A stretch of 64,000 nucleotides of DNA from Polyodon spathula (taxonomy: Eukaryota > Chordata > Actinopteri > Acipenseriformes > Polyodontidae): the NCBI RefSeq assembly GCF_017654505.1, contig NC_054535.1, positions 44,955,664 to 45,019,663 on the forward strand, read 5' to 3'. Both the position numbers and the translations under genes were made by a program. Numbering within the stretch: the stretch's first letter is position 1; the number at the start of each line of letters is the position of its first letter. A model generated the notes under the pieces. The model made no database searches and was not told where the DNA came from. It saw nothing but the letters and a program-made list of their open reading frames with translations. Positions 45,403-56,926 of the stretch are shown piece after piece.

Positions 45403-48400
45403 ACTCAGTGTTCTGTGAGTATGATAATTGGGATCTGACTAACTGCGGCTGTAATGTAGTGCTGTTGTATTAGAAGTACTTGGTTCATGTTTTATTTAAG
45501 GCCCATCTATATGTTACATCACTATAAATTATATTAACTTGCACCTTTCTTCTATTTGATTATGCATAGATTTGAAAGTAGGGAAATTGTGTTCAGAAAC
45601 TATGTAACTCAAAGCAGATTTCCAACAATTGCATTTTACATTTGTTTAAAAACCTTTAAATATTTGAATACATGTCAAAGTCAAAGTTAAGCAGCTTCAC
45701 AGGACTGACATTTTTTGTATTATTATTTTTCTTGAAATGACAAAGAACACAGGATTGCATATATTTAGAAAACCTATTTGTTATTCTAATGAACCCAAAA
45801 GCAGGACGCTAGCAAGTACCAAAAAATAAATAGTTATTGGATTCTACTCAAATGATCAATGAGGCTGTGATAAAAGTTTGGTGAACAGTCATGACAGTAA
45901 TCACATTTACCATGATGAGTGTGACAGACTGTTACAGTCATCTGGCTTTGAATGTAACTACATAGAATGGTGTATTATAATACGATGAAGGATTTTACTG
46001 TTGTGCTGTATATAGACGGCACTGCAGCTTCCTGCAATATACTATACCATTTACTTGGACTTGGGTGGCATCTTGTGTAATAGTTATATCCAAAATTATT
46101 ATTTGCAATGTGTGGTTCACTTTTTTATTTTATTCTGGCTTGATTTATACTTGCTTAATTAAAATAAATAAATAAATAATGCTGTCCCTCTGAAAATGTG
46201 GCATAACTGTAAACTAATAAAATTCACTTGATCACACACATCACAGAAATTTGCTTCCCTGGTTGGTTGATGGAATACTACAAGTCATAAATCCTTACTG
46301 TTGCATGCTACAGGAGAAATTGTATACAGCTTGTAGTACCATGTACATACATTGTGCAAATATACCACAATGCAGACCGGCTTTATGTTTTTACATTTTG
46401 AGGTTGCTACAAGAGATTGCTACAACAGTGCTGGTTGAATACTGTAGGTTTAGGTCAGATAATACATGAAAATGTAGCTTTCAAGTTGTGTGGTGACTTC
46501 TAAAAAAAAAAACTATACTTTAGCTGCAGTTTGTACATAACATGCCAGACTGACACATCTCTGAATTCAGAAGCAGAACTGTCCATCATGACAGCAAGAG
46601 AAATAGACTGCCTCTGTCTTTTGTCTACAGCTTCTGGGAACAGGCCTTGTTCGATGAATGCTGACAGACCCACTTCTTTCTGTCTGCCTGCCAGCCTACA
46701 GTACATACAGGACCTCTGACTTTCTGATCTTCAGGTGCATGTTTCTGGTCCCAGGGACCAGGTCACTCCGTGTTTAAAACCCGCTTTGCTAGACAAAAGG
46801 ATTTTTTTTTTTTACCCATCGAGTGAAAGCCTTATTTTGTATGGACCTACCTGTTGTGAATATAAGCTGGTGACCCGTTTACAGTAAATGCCCACCTACC
46901 GTCTCATTCTAGATCAAAGGTGGGCTGTATTTTGCATTTCCTGTTTTGTTTTCATATTTCATCTATTCATTTCCTCACATTATTCTGCTGCTGAGGGTGT
47001 TTTTGCTTGTTGTGGGTGTTATCTTTCATCCTTCAGCTTTAAGATCGGTTGTATGTTTACTGTGGTTCAGTTACGAGTGGCCTGCATTCATTTATATCTC
47101 TGGGTGAGCAGTGTTGCATCATTTCAGCACTTAAAAACTAACGGTGATGTATAATATTTTTTGAGCGTATATATTCTTTTGTTATAATTTAAGGCGTTAA
47201 TATAAAGAATGAAGGAAAGCTAGAACTGGTAGTACTACTTTCTGTAATATTGGCAGTCAAGCAAGCATCATATCTGAAGGCTCTTAATGTGGATAAGCTG
47301 CAGAACAGCATATAAAAATAAGCAATTAGGCAGTTAAGTAGGTTGGGGCTGTCAAAAAAACATACAGACAAATAAGATGTAAAAAAAGGGTTTTAACTGT
47401 GCTGTAAATATGGTGAGAGAAGTTATTGCTACTGTTATCATGTACATTTAATTGGAATTTAAGTTGCTTCTGTGAGTTTACTTAAAACTGCTGCTGCTTT
47501 GTTTACTATCATTGCTACAGTAAAGTTTTATTTGCATGACATTTAAAAACATAAACTGTTTACTCAGCTTCTTTGTTCCAGTGGCCTACTGACCTATTTC
47601 CAAATAAAAATATATAATAATAATAATTTCATATGGTTTTATATATACATATATATGCTTTTCTGGAGAGTAATTATAAAATAATTATTCATGGTTAAGA
47701 AGTTTAGGTCAACAATTAATTTTTTCAGTGTTTGAACAAGTTTACATAACTTTTTTTTTTTTTAGTCTTACTAAATATTGGTTGAGATTATATAAGTAAT
47801 AAATGATGTTTCCAAGACAGTAGGGACCATGAGCTCAGTTTGGTAGACTTTATTTTCTTTAATCTGTGCAAATTTAAGTCTTAAAATACATTTTATTTCA
47901 ACGTTTTGCTAAACAAAAAAAAAAAAAAAAAAAAAAAGCTAGTCAGTATGTCTTCCTAAATGTTGTTCTTCCTGTTTTCTGTGAGCTGATGATAACTCAA
48001 CAGTTGTGACTGATCTCATTGCTTGCACGGTGTGAGTGAGTAGAGTGTGTGCAACTGTATCTGTAATATTGAATATGCATTCTGTACCTGCACCACCTCA
48101 ACCTCAACCTCACCCTTTCCCTGGCGCAGTCACCTTCACAGTCTATAGGTTTCTTAAGCATTACAGTTTGCATGGAGGAGACAAAGAATAAGAAAGTTAG
48201 AAATAGCAAACTAAATACAGAATAACAACTAGTATAACACTTTTGTTGTAACAGTGCTTTAAATTTAGTGGTGCAGAAATGCAACAGGGGAATATTGTAC
48301 TGAAAGTGTGATATGTATTTTACACACGAGTGATGCTTACTTACTGTAGCGTCCTTACTGTGTGGGATGAGGTAATATCTTTCTTCACCTCCGTTACAAA

Positions 48401-48681
48401 ACTTGAGAGTGACAATGAGGCCAGTTCTCAACCACAAAGAACAGTATAATTTATATGAAAGAAAAATACCCTGCCTCGCTAATTTGTATTTAAAGAAAAT
48501 ACAGCAGAAGCACCAGTTTGAATCTGGCATAAACTTAAATGATCTTAACTCCTCCCGCATAAGCCCTTTAATTGGTTGATGGTACTTTAGAATCTACAAA
48601 CACGCTTTAAACAGCAACACACATGTCAAGGAGCCCAGGTTCGTTAGGCCGCTTTATATTTTATTTTTACACTTTAAAGTC

Positions 48682-48683
<2 letters not shown>
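45403..48683. other. Intronic sequence, no gene recognised
   Basis: AT-rich intron. It includes an A run at 47916-47937 and a 187-codon minus frame at 47997-48560 with no domain. No host exon found. Confidence 0.4.

Positions 48684-48753
<70 letters not shown>
48684..48753 (+). repeat. (AT)n microsatellite
   Basis: About 35 uninterrupted units. Confidence 0.95.
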
Positions 48754-48756
<3 letters not shown>

Positions 48757-49345
48757 CATCAACAATTTATTAAAAGCCTCCACTTGTGTGTTCTACTATT
48801 ATAACAACCTTGACTTGCATAAAGAAGGAAAAACACTGAATGAAATAGCACACTCAAATCCAATCAACAGTATGGAGGTCACTCTTGAAATCAGGACTTA
48901 AAGGATGTGTTTCGGTGAGAATACCTCTGTTAAGAAAGGTGAACAAGACTAAAAGGCTAAAATATGCACAAGAACACAGAAATTAGACTATGGAATAATG
49001 GTCAGAGGTGCTTTGGAGTGTTGATGGATGGACAATGTCAGTTATGTTGTCAATTCAACACTTTTATTCTTTCTATTCCTTAAGGATATTATCTTCAAGT
49101 GTTGCTCATCCTTGTTAGACAGCTTTTTGTGTCTTCCAGTCCTGGGTTTGTCAATTACAGATGATGTTTCTCTGTACTTGTTGATTATGTTTCCGATACC
49201 AAACCTTGGAAATCAAGTGATGCAAGCTATTTCACTCAATGTTTTTCCATCTTTATGTGTGTCAAAGTTGTTATACCAGTAGAAAACACTTGTGGAGGCT
49301 TTGAGTAAATTGTTGATGCTCATAATGCATCAGAGTAGAAAAATG

Positions 49346-49348
<3 letters not shown>
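48754..49348. other. Intronic sequence, no feature recognised
   Basis: Unique-looking intron between two simple repeats; open frames are short and without domains. Confidence 0.4.

Positions 49349-49400
<52 letters not shown>
49349..49400 (+). repeat. (GA)n-(CAGA)n compound microsatellite
   Basis: About 19 GA units followed by CAGA units. The purine run can form a triplex-type structure. Confidence 0.92.
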
Positions 49401-49401
<1 letters not shown>

Positions 49402-49560
49402 GGCTCGCAAAATCGCCAGCCCGACGTTCCGGGTAACCAAAAAAATCTGTCAGACAACGTCGCCCCCGACAGGCAATCTGATTTTGTACTCTATAACAAG
49501 ATAACGTTCTGTTCTTTAATCAAACAGCGGTTTCACAATTGAGATTTCGCTCACACATCA
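49397..49560 (+). mobile_element. Possible hAT end
   Basis: CAGGGCTCGCAAAATCGCC at the end of the CAGA run resembles CAGGG-type hAT termini of fishes, followed by GC-rich text unlike the surroundings. No partner end or transposase found. Confidence 0.25.
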
Positions 49561-50248
49561 TCCTGGTAAAACAAGTTTAGAAGGATCAGTGTTTTTCATT
49601 GGTAACGCTTGAGTTATTTCCGAGGTCACGTACACGTTGCTTGTGACCAAATCCCGCGAGGATTGCCCCGTGTAACCCCTCTGACAACTCAAGCAATCTT
49701 ATCTAGTCTGCGCACTTGTATGTCACGTGGCTGTGTCTGCTCAGTGAAACGAAGGGTAAAGTGGACAGTACGACAGCCAAAGTATATACTTTTATATTGA
49801 AGCAGTGCGTTTTTAAACAGTTACAGACAGCAATTACAAGCTACAGTACTCAGCTCACCAAGATTCACATTTTGTTAGCTTGTTACCTTTATTAAATCAT
49901 TCACATTACTTGCCAACCCACGGGAAAAAAAAATAAATAATTGAAGACGATAGTTATTATCAGTCTCACATTTAGCACGTTAATAAAATGTACCGGTAAT
50001 TTTATTTTAAATGTATGGTGCTTGCTTGTAACTTACTGTACCAAGTGCAGCAACAGCCTTGGGTCCAAACCGTCAACCCAGTGTAGATATACTACATGCT
50101 CGCTATATGTCCTTTATTATACGATTTTAATACTGATTAAAAAACAAAATAAATAAATCAAACTGCTGCTGATGTTGGCTTGTACAACTCTATGCAACCG
50201 GCACGGAAAAGCAAATTTTTTTTTTTTTATTTATTTATTTATTTATTT
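49561..50248. other. Intronic sequence, no feature recognised
   Basis: Could be the interior of the possible hAT remnant at its start; otherwise nothing recognised up to a TTTA-repeat at 50220-50248. Confidence 0.35.
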
Positions 50249-50275
50249 GGGGGGGGGGGGGGGGGGGGGGGGGGG
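50249..50275 (+). repeat. Uninterrupted G27 homopolymer
   Basis: 27 consecutive G residues directly after (TTTA)n. Confidence 0.9.
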
Positions 50276-50377
50276 TACTGTGTTCTTCAATGAATAGGAT
50301 ATAGCCAGAATACTGGATGCAGCATGCCACAAATAGGTACTGTACTTGTAATTCTACTTTTATTCACAATCTCATGC

Positions 50378-50453
<76 letters not shown>
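50378..50453 (+). repeat. (ATT)n microsatellite
   Basis: About 25 uninterrupted units. Confidence 0.95.
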
Positions 50454-51380
50454 TTTAATGCTAGTAGTGGCAAACACTGTAATAATAAAGAAAATCAAAG
50501 AATAAAACAGTACTAATATTATTAATAGTTTAACTAATGCCTTTATCTAAGGTGACTGCCTTAACTTACTCCAGCAGCATATATTTGTTTTGGATTGTCC
50601 TTTTACTATAGTGAACAGGGTTGTTGTAGCGAGAATGTACTGTATGTAGTATTTGACTTATATGCTTAATACACAACACTTATACATTTGAACACATAAT
50701 GCATGCACATTTGTTATTTCATTTTTGTTATTTTTCACTACCCATAGTATTCAACATTTAACAGAGGGTATAAAGAAGTTTGGATCAGAATCCAATATCA
50801 TCCCTTACAAAAAAGTAACATACTGCAAGTATACTTCTGCCAAAATGGTCTGGTTTTAATATACTATTGGTACCATTATACTATCCTATTTTGACACAAG
50901 TACACTTGCAGTATACAACTTTGCATATTCTTTTTGTAAATAATGCAACGTAGTTCTCAAATGCTGGAGATTTCTTAGATTGCATCTTACTTCTGTTTTG
51001 CATGCCTGCATTGTCTCTTGCTAGATATGCACCTCCAGATTCTGACAGATACTTTTAGAAAACCAGGAGCAACTTCTGCTCTGGATCAAAAGGCTACAAT
51101 GCTCTGCGGCTGCCCGCCTATGTGGATAACTATCACAAAACTAGTAGAAACTAACTAAAACATAAGTCTGGGAAAAATAAATGACAGTTTGGAAAAAAGC
51201 TTGGAATTTTGATGTTGAAAAAGTGTCTGAACCATGAGATACTGTACCTATATTGAGTACAGTGTACTTTGTACAAATCACAGTCTATAGGTCAATTATG
51301 GAAAACTTGACGTTTTTTTTGGACAAACAAATGTCTACAATGGACTGCTCGAAGGACAAATATCATTACCAAAGAGTCAG

Positions 51381-51386
<6 letters not shown>
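50454..51386. other. Intronic sequence, no feature recognised
   Basis: AT-rich; no exon or repeat recognised. Confidence 0.4.

Positions 51387-51456
<70 letters not shown>
51387..51456 (+). repeat. (AT)n microsatellite
   Basis: About 35 units, 820 bp before the exon at 52279. Confidence 0.95.
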
Positions 51457-51460
<4 letters not shown>

Positions 51461-52278
51461 CATTAATATCTTCTGCAGTGGACATTGCCAGTCAATAAAT
51501 GGCACTTGCTTTCATTAAGTACCCTTGCCATCTGCTCATGACACCTAACAGTCGCTGCAGTCAATTTTCTAGCTGGTATAGGCTCCTGTGTCAGATATTA
51601 ATGCTTAAGTAAGTGGTCAGATGTTCAATCTTATAAAAGCATGCTTGCTGGTAGAAAGCGACTAATGCACTGAAACTATTCCTCCAGATTAATATCGGAT
51701 GCAGCAAGGAAACTGTTTCCCACTTTGAAAAACAGGATGGCAATAATTTGAGAACTGTATTGGTCATAAACAAAAAACTTGCCTTCACCCTGTTGAAGGA
51801 TGACATCGTTGTCATTTGCACAAGAAGGTTTGCAAACTGACTTTCCATCTCTTTGCCTGAGGGGCGGATCGAGAGCAGCTGCGTCTTTATGGAAATAAAA
51901 AGGAAAAAATACTCTGCATCCTTATAAGCAACCAGCCCTTTGCTTTCTTTTTTCATATCCACCAGCATTAGCATCTTCAACCAACGTGGCACACACTTGT
52001 CATCTAATTATTAAGTCCAAGTGGGAGAGTGCGGTTTCAAAACCATCAATCACAATTACTGGAAGTGTTTACTGGATGCAGAAGGGTAATTCTTCTTCAT
52101 TTAAAAAGACTGATGCAACTACATAATTATAATCGCCATGCAATCTCAAACCTTCTGAAAGAAAAAAAAAAAGAATCATTAAAGTGAATATAAACAATGT
52201 AATTTGCGTTTGGTCCTGACATATCAATTATATGAATCCTTAATTTCCCTTTTCCCTCTGCCTTTTTATTTCCTACAG
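51457..52278. other. End of the 37.7-kb intron
   Basis: A minus open frame at 51591-51992 has no recognisable domain. The stretch ends in a pyrimidine-rich tract and acceptor TTATTTCCTACAG. Confidence 0.45.
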
Positions 52279-52390
52279 AACATCAGATGGTACCAACGCA
52301 GTGGGCAGCGTAGTGGTCAGCCAATTGAAGATGGGGGAGATAGAGGATGAAGAAGTGGACCAAATTGCAACAGATGCGCAGGGACGACAG
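52279..52390 (+). CDS. INPP4B: INPP4B exon, end of C2 domain and linker
   Basis: A 112-bp exon with acceptor TTTCCTACAG and donor GTAAGA. Its first base completes the arginine codon begun at 14603-14604; it then reads TSDGTNAVGSVVVSQLKMGE and IEDEEVDQIATDAQGRQ, ending in phase 0. The block SLRTSDG followed by VKMGEIED-type sequence is characteristic of INPP4B as I recall it. It closes the C2 beta-sandwich and starts the acidic linker. It is separated from the previous exon by 37,674 bp. No stop or frame disruption. Confidence 0.95.
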
Positions 52391-53149
52391 GTAAGATCTT
52401 AGCCACTCTGCTGTGCAAATTAAATTACTAGCGATTGGCTGTTCCAGATGCTTGAATTACCGTTAATACTTTGGGGCTTAAGATGTCATTAGCCAAGTGA
52501 CTGAGTGAGATTCAACCGCAGACAACCTTAAACAGAGTGTGTGTGGGTGTGAGGCGGTGTTGTCCCTTTTACGGCACAGTTGAATTCACGGAATATCAGA
52601 GGAGAGATTGAAAACTAAATGCCCTCTTAAAGAGAGAAGATCACACAATTAGAAAGGACATATTTTCAAAGCTGCATCTCAGAAAATCAACACGTTTTGG
52701 AGCTGTTTCTTGTTACACTTCAGCTGTGCAAGCGGTCAGAATTCCTCAATATGGGTTGCCTCCTTACGTCTTCAAAAGTTGTATGTACTTTTGTTTTTTA
52801 TTATCAAACTAGATTTAGGTCGTGTATGAAAGTGTATTGTTTATACTGTGTGTTTTAAGCTTAATTACGAAAGAGGTTCATGCTAGGTTATATTTATTTT
52901 TTAACATGTGAAGTCTTTAATTTACTTAAGGACACTGTATAATTTGAAAGCTATCTACAGTACATTATTGAGTATTTACTATGTATTTATTATATATTAC
53001 TGAACCTGTGCCCAGCCCCAAAACAGCAGTGCCTTGCAGCCCTGCATGTTAACATAAATGTACATAATGCTGATAACTTTTACGTCCTATCATGTGCCTT
53101 GTTTGGCTGATTAACTCAACAGTACAACAGCCTGCAGCTTGTGCAGTTC
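52391..53149. other. Intronic sequence, no feature recognised
   Basis: AT-rich start of the second intron; contains no recognised repeat before the DIRS copy. Confidence 0.45.
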
Positions 53150-53271
53150 TTTTTTCAGGTTCCCTTTCAAGTACGAAATGCAACCATTACCGCATTGGGT
53201 TTTTACCTCCTAAAGACCAGTCTACGTTTCTCAAGCAAGTTAAGAATGTTGTTTTGCACAATTGTCAGCTG

Positions 53272-53585
53272 TTTAATAACACCATGTAACAATTTTTTTT
53301 TTCTTTTTTTTTTGTTCCTGGGTAGTAAGTGTTATTTCCTAATTGCTTATGCCTCAAAAGTATAGAAAATGGCTATTATTCCCTACAAACTTTGCTTTTG
53401 TGACCAGGACAGGTAAATTTCAAAATATCACTATTTCCAATGGGAAAACAAGCGCTTTTGTGTATTTTCGTTCACATAAAGTCAGCAAAAAACAATATAT
53501 GAATCCAAATTAACATGTATTTATACAAAAATGACTACAAAAGATTTAGAAGTGAATAGTTTTTCAAGATTTACGATTATACTAT
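53272..53585 (-). repeat. Long inverted repeat, copy 2
   Basis: Reverse-complement partner of 45085-45402, about 90 per cent identical. It lies 0.9 kb downstream of the exon at 52279; the partner is 6.9 kb upstream. Confidence 0.88.
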
Positions 53586-53639
53586 AAATTTACAATGGAC
53601 ACCCTATATAGGGTGATTTACGCAGTGAAGCTGGCCCTG

Positions 53640-54480
53640 ACTCAATTTATGCTGCTGTAGGCTTCAATTGCCACTTTGGTACAGGAATTTTGTGGTGGGT
53701 GTGGGGAATGTTGGGTTTGCATGGAGGGGGTTAAAAAAAGGGAGGAGCAGCTGTCACCAGAGACGAGCAAAGTAGCGAGTGCCACCTCCAGAGCCAAAAA
53801 GAGAGGAGTTGCCATCTTGCGTACCCAATGGGGAGGAGCCACCATCCTCACAGCCAGAGTGCTCAGCGCTGCCGACCCAAAAGCTTGAGATGGGCATCTC
53901 TGCCGACTATGAAGAAGGGTGGGTTGAACACCCTCCTCGACTACCTTGATGAATCATGCGAAGAGCCAGCTCACACCTTCTCGGACAGCCTCCTACTCCA
54001 GGTCCATGCAATCCACTCTGTGGGACGACAGAGTGCATGGAATAGCTGCCGGTTTAGAGCTCTTTCAGCTCAACGGAACACTCACGGTAGTAATGTTCCA
54101 GAGACTTCTGGGCTTGATGTCAGCAGCTTCCCAGACCCTTCCATTGGGTCTCCTGCACATGCGCTCTCCTCAGGCCTGGTTCAACAGCAGGGTTTTTCAA
54201 CTGCGGCCGTCTATTGACAGTGTATCATTATTGTCTAAAGGCATTCTCTTGACGGAAGCAGTCTGCCCATAAATGCCTCGGCGTAGCACTGGGCAGTGTC
54301 ACCTGAAGAGAAGCTGTCACCATGGATGCGTCTAGTCTGGGCTGGGGCGCCACGTGGAATAACACGGGTACGCAAGATGTGTAACACATCAATGTTTTAG
54401 AGAAGCAGGCAGTTTACCTGGCCTTTCAGAATTGTTTGCAGGTAGTTCAAGGGAGATATGTACTTGTCCATACAGACAAA
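53640..54480 (+). pseudogene. DIRS RT C-terminal part and RNase H remnant
   Basis: From about 53990 the text reads LWDDRVHGIAAGLELFQLNG, MFQRLLGLMSAASQTLPLG and LLHMRSPQAWFNSR, a conserved stretch of the DIRS RT end. After a stop at about 54270 and a frameshift, RNase H follows: MDASSLGWGATWNN, HINVLEKQAVYLAFQN and GRYVLVHTDK supply acidic residues D, E and D. Sequence before 53960 may be the end of gag (CGGCGECWVC). The RT catalytic core is missing. Confidence 0.8.
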
Positions 54481-54486
54481 TGTGGT

Positions 54487-54830
54487 AAGTATGGCTGATG
54501 GGTGACGTCAGACCAGGAAGAGACAGGACACAGTACCGTGAGTAAAGTTCTTCTGCACGGATTTATTATAAATAAAAAATAATTTAACTAAAACAAAACA
54601 CTTCTCACAAAACAAAAGGCATGATGGCCAAAACAAACAGGTACAGTAAAGCAACAAGTAGCGTGCTGATGTAAAGCCAGCATGCATAGTAATTGTTATT
54701 TTATATGTACCTTTCTAGATCTTTCTTTTTTGTTCCACCTCTGAAAACCCCAACCTCAGCCAAAGCTGCAGGTTTTTATACATGTGACCGTCTCCAGATT
54801 AGTAATATATTAACCAATTTCCATCGTGTG
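54487..54830. mobile_element. Unidentified insertion in DIRS copy C
   Basis: At HTDKCG the DIRS text breaks off; about 340 bp of unrelated AT-rich DNA follow, containing ATTTATTATAAATAAAAAAT (a minus TATA or plus poly(A)-like site). DIRS text resumes in the recombinase near 54870, so coding DNA between them is also missing. The family is not recognised. Confidence 0.45.
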
Positions 54831-54869
54831 TCCCGCAAGCTTTTGCTCTGAGCACATGAGAACCTCCTC

Positions 54870-55010
54870 TCACTACAGGCAGTACACTTGCTTTGGGGCT
54901 AAATCTCACGGTCAAGCCCTGTCTAAACAGTGTCTGCCCAAATGGATAGTAGACACAGTCAGGACTGCCTATGAGCTGGGCAAGTTGACCCTTACAAGAC
55001 AGGCATATAG
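54870..55010 (+). pseudogene. DIRS tyrosine-recombinase fragment
   Basis: Reads CFGAKSHGQALSKQCLPKWI and VDTVRTAYELGK, matching GQALSKQRLSTCIADT at 44330-44390 in fragment B, then jumps to LTLTRQAYR, the last codons. The region with H..R and the nucleophile tyrosine is deleted, so it could not be active. Confidence 0.75.
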
Positions 55011-55168
55011 GTGAGTTTCCCTTAGTTACTTGTTTCTGGGGTTCTGTATGGTAATTCACAAGCAGTCTCTCGGCGTTGCCTTTTAGCATTCCAGTTGTTC
55101 TGCAATATTGCCCTTGCGATAGCTTTGGTGCACTTACCCATGCGGTAATGGTTATATTTTGTACTTGA

Positions 55169-55566
55169 AATGAACGCTAGACCTATCAATTGTTTTCTTA
55201 TTTCAGGTATCGTTCTCTGCTCCACCCCTAGAGCATTTACTTCATCTGTAATTATGTTAAACTTCCAGACCTGCCAATTACAACAGATTTGTGTTGGCCA
55301 ACCATTTCTATAATTGTATCAATTTCTTCATTGGAAAAAATTGTTTTTCCTTTGCACCCCTGCCATTGTGTAATTACCTAATAGGTCTCTGGGTTTTAAA
55401 GTGGATTGCAGAGTTACTGATATTTTTTAGGACAGATTGCTAAGGATTGAACGCAAGTAATGGCAGTTGCAAAGTGCTTTATGAAACGCAAGCAGCACCG
55501 ACCTCTGCGTCCTCACAACCTCATCGTAACCATTTCGCAGTTGCAAGACTTTTATGAAATGGGCCC
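55169..55566 (-). mobile_element. Possible Harbinger remnant inserted in DIRS copy C
   Basis: The DIRS 3' region breaks off after TTTTGTACTTGAAA and resumes at CCTGGTTCCCTGAAATC. About 395 bp lie between. The right edge, read on the minus strand, is GGGCCCATTTCATAAAAGTC, similar to PIF/Harbinger ends in fishes. The other end is not clear and no transposase is seen. Confidence 0.45.
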
Positions 55567-55930
55567 CTGGTTCCCTGAAATCGAAATATATCCATTAACC
55601 TTCAAGGTCACTGTGTCCATGATTGCAGCAGTCTTGAAGGAAAAATGGCGTTGAGGTCTTTCCCCACACAGGCTCGTCGAGCAGCTTTGATATGTCTTAT
55701 TCAGGTTTTGGGTCTTTAGGAGGTAAATACCCATTCGGTATTGGTTACATTTCTATTTCAAGGAAACAGGTTTATGATAATAACCTAATGTTTTCTACCC
55801 AGTCATGACTTAATGGAAATGTACTCATATGCAGTAAACATTACGCAGTGTTCGGATCCTTAGGAGGTAAATGCACATGCGATAATTGTTACATCTCTAT
55901 TTCAGGGAACCAGGGTTATGATAATAGCCT

Positions 55931-56853
55931 AATATTTTGTTACATTCTCTCTAAATTCCTTACTCTAGAAGCAGTTCTAATTGGTAGTTGTGATGTATGT
56001 GTTACTTTTTACATAATTTACATGTTTGTTTGAAACATACAAAAATATATGATGGATGTACTGTAATAAGACTAATCAGATTGTGTGATAGAAATTCCTA
56101 CACTGCTTCACTTGGCATATGCATATCTTTGCATGCATGAACAACCTTCAACTGACAGATACTCTATAACAGACACGTGTAAAAGGAGCGTTGTCAATGA
56201 AAATAGTTAACAAATTTGTCATGCTGTGTCTTTTTTATTATGCTGAAAGAATATCTTGTTACTTATATGTTGAGTGACAGATACTTTCCCATCTGAAGTG
56301 CTCATTAAAAAAAGAGATTCTGATATCACTAGAAATGGTGTACAATGAACTTGTATACTACATACAAGTGCTATGGTGTGGCATGTGGTGACTGTTTTAT
56401 GATATTCACAACTTTTCTTGACATGATGTACAAGGTGATTTATAAAGTTGGCTATGTTGCAAAACCAATAAAATAAAACATTCCGAATTGATTTTGAGGA
56501 TTACATCTTCCCAAGAGATATTGTTTTTGGGAATGCAGCATCCTTTTTCAAGACAAATGGTGCCCATATTGAGTGGTTTATGCAGCTACAATGCCTTTCT
56601 GATCAATGCTGATATTCCAAGTATCCTGTAATCTGGTTTGTCCACCTGCAAAGTCTAATTTCTGTGACTGTTATTGTAATTCATGGTAATATAAAACTTA
56701 CTCAGAATTCACAATGGGGTGGTGTAGCACTCACTAGAGCAGCCAGAAAGCTCACTTATCTTAGTGGATATGAGCTTGTATCTTATAGCATCCTGTACAG
56801 TATTACGGAGGGATGTTTAGTGTTAGATTGATTTTTTACATTTTTTTTTACAG
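55931..56853. other. Intronic sequence before exon 56854
   Basis: Unique-looking intron, ending in a T-rich tract and acceptor TTTTTTTTTACAG. Confidence 0.45.
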
Positions 56854-56926
56854 TGCACCTTAATTTGTGAGTCTGCATCACACGGAACCACAAATGACAA
56901 AGACAACAGCCATTTGATGAATGCAG
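56854..56926 (+). CDS. INPP4B: INPP4B exon, variable linker
   Basis: A 73-bp exon with acceptor TTTTTTTTTACAG and donor GTAGGT. It reads CTLICESASHGTTNDKDNSH and LMNA, then one base of the next codon. This corresponds to the poorly conserved linker that begins C-A/T-L-V/I-C-E in INPP4B and contains a K-D-N motif before the next domain. It was too short for a simple ORF search; it was found because it bridges the phases of the exons at 52279 and 60190 exactly. Confidence 0.93.

Larger units (their letters stand above)
53150..55930 (+). mobile_element. DIRS-type retroelement copy C, interrupted by other DNA
   Basis: Begins with an inverted end (53150-53585) related to the DIRS ends elsewhere in the window, then a gag/RT/RNase H remnant (53640-54480), a foreign stretch (54487-54830), a short tyrosine-recombinase piece (54870-55010), the 3' region (55015-55168), a second foreign stretch (55169-55566), and the rest of the 3' region to 55930. 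Same strand as the host gene. Heavily decayed. Confidence 0.8.

Noticed and set aside
47997..48560. 187-codon minus-strand open frame
   Set aside because: Longest unexplained frame, but no domain, no signal for splicing or start, and odd Cys/Tyr-rich composition expected of AT-rich intron. In 64 kb one such frame can arise by chance.
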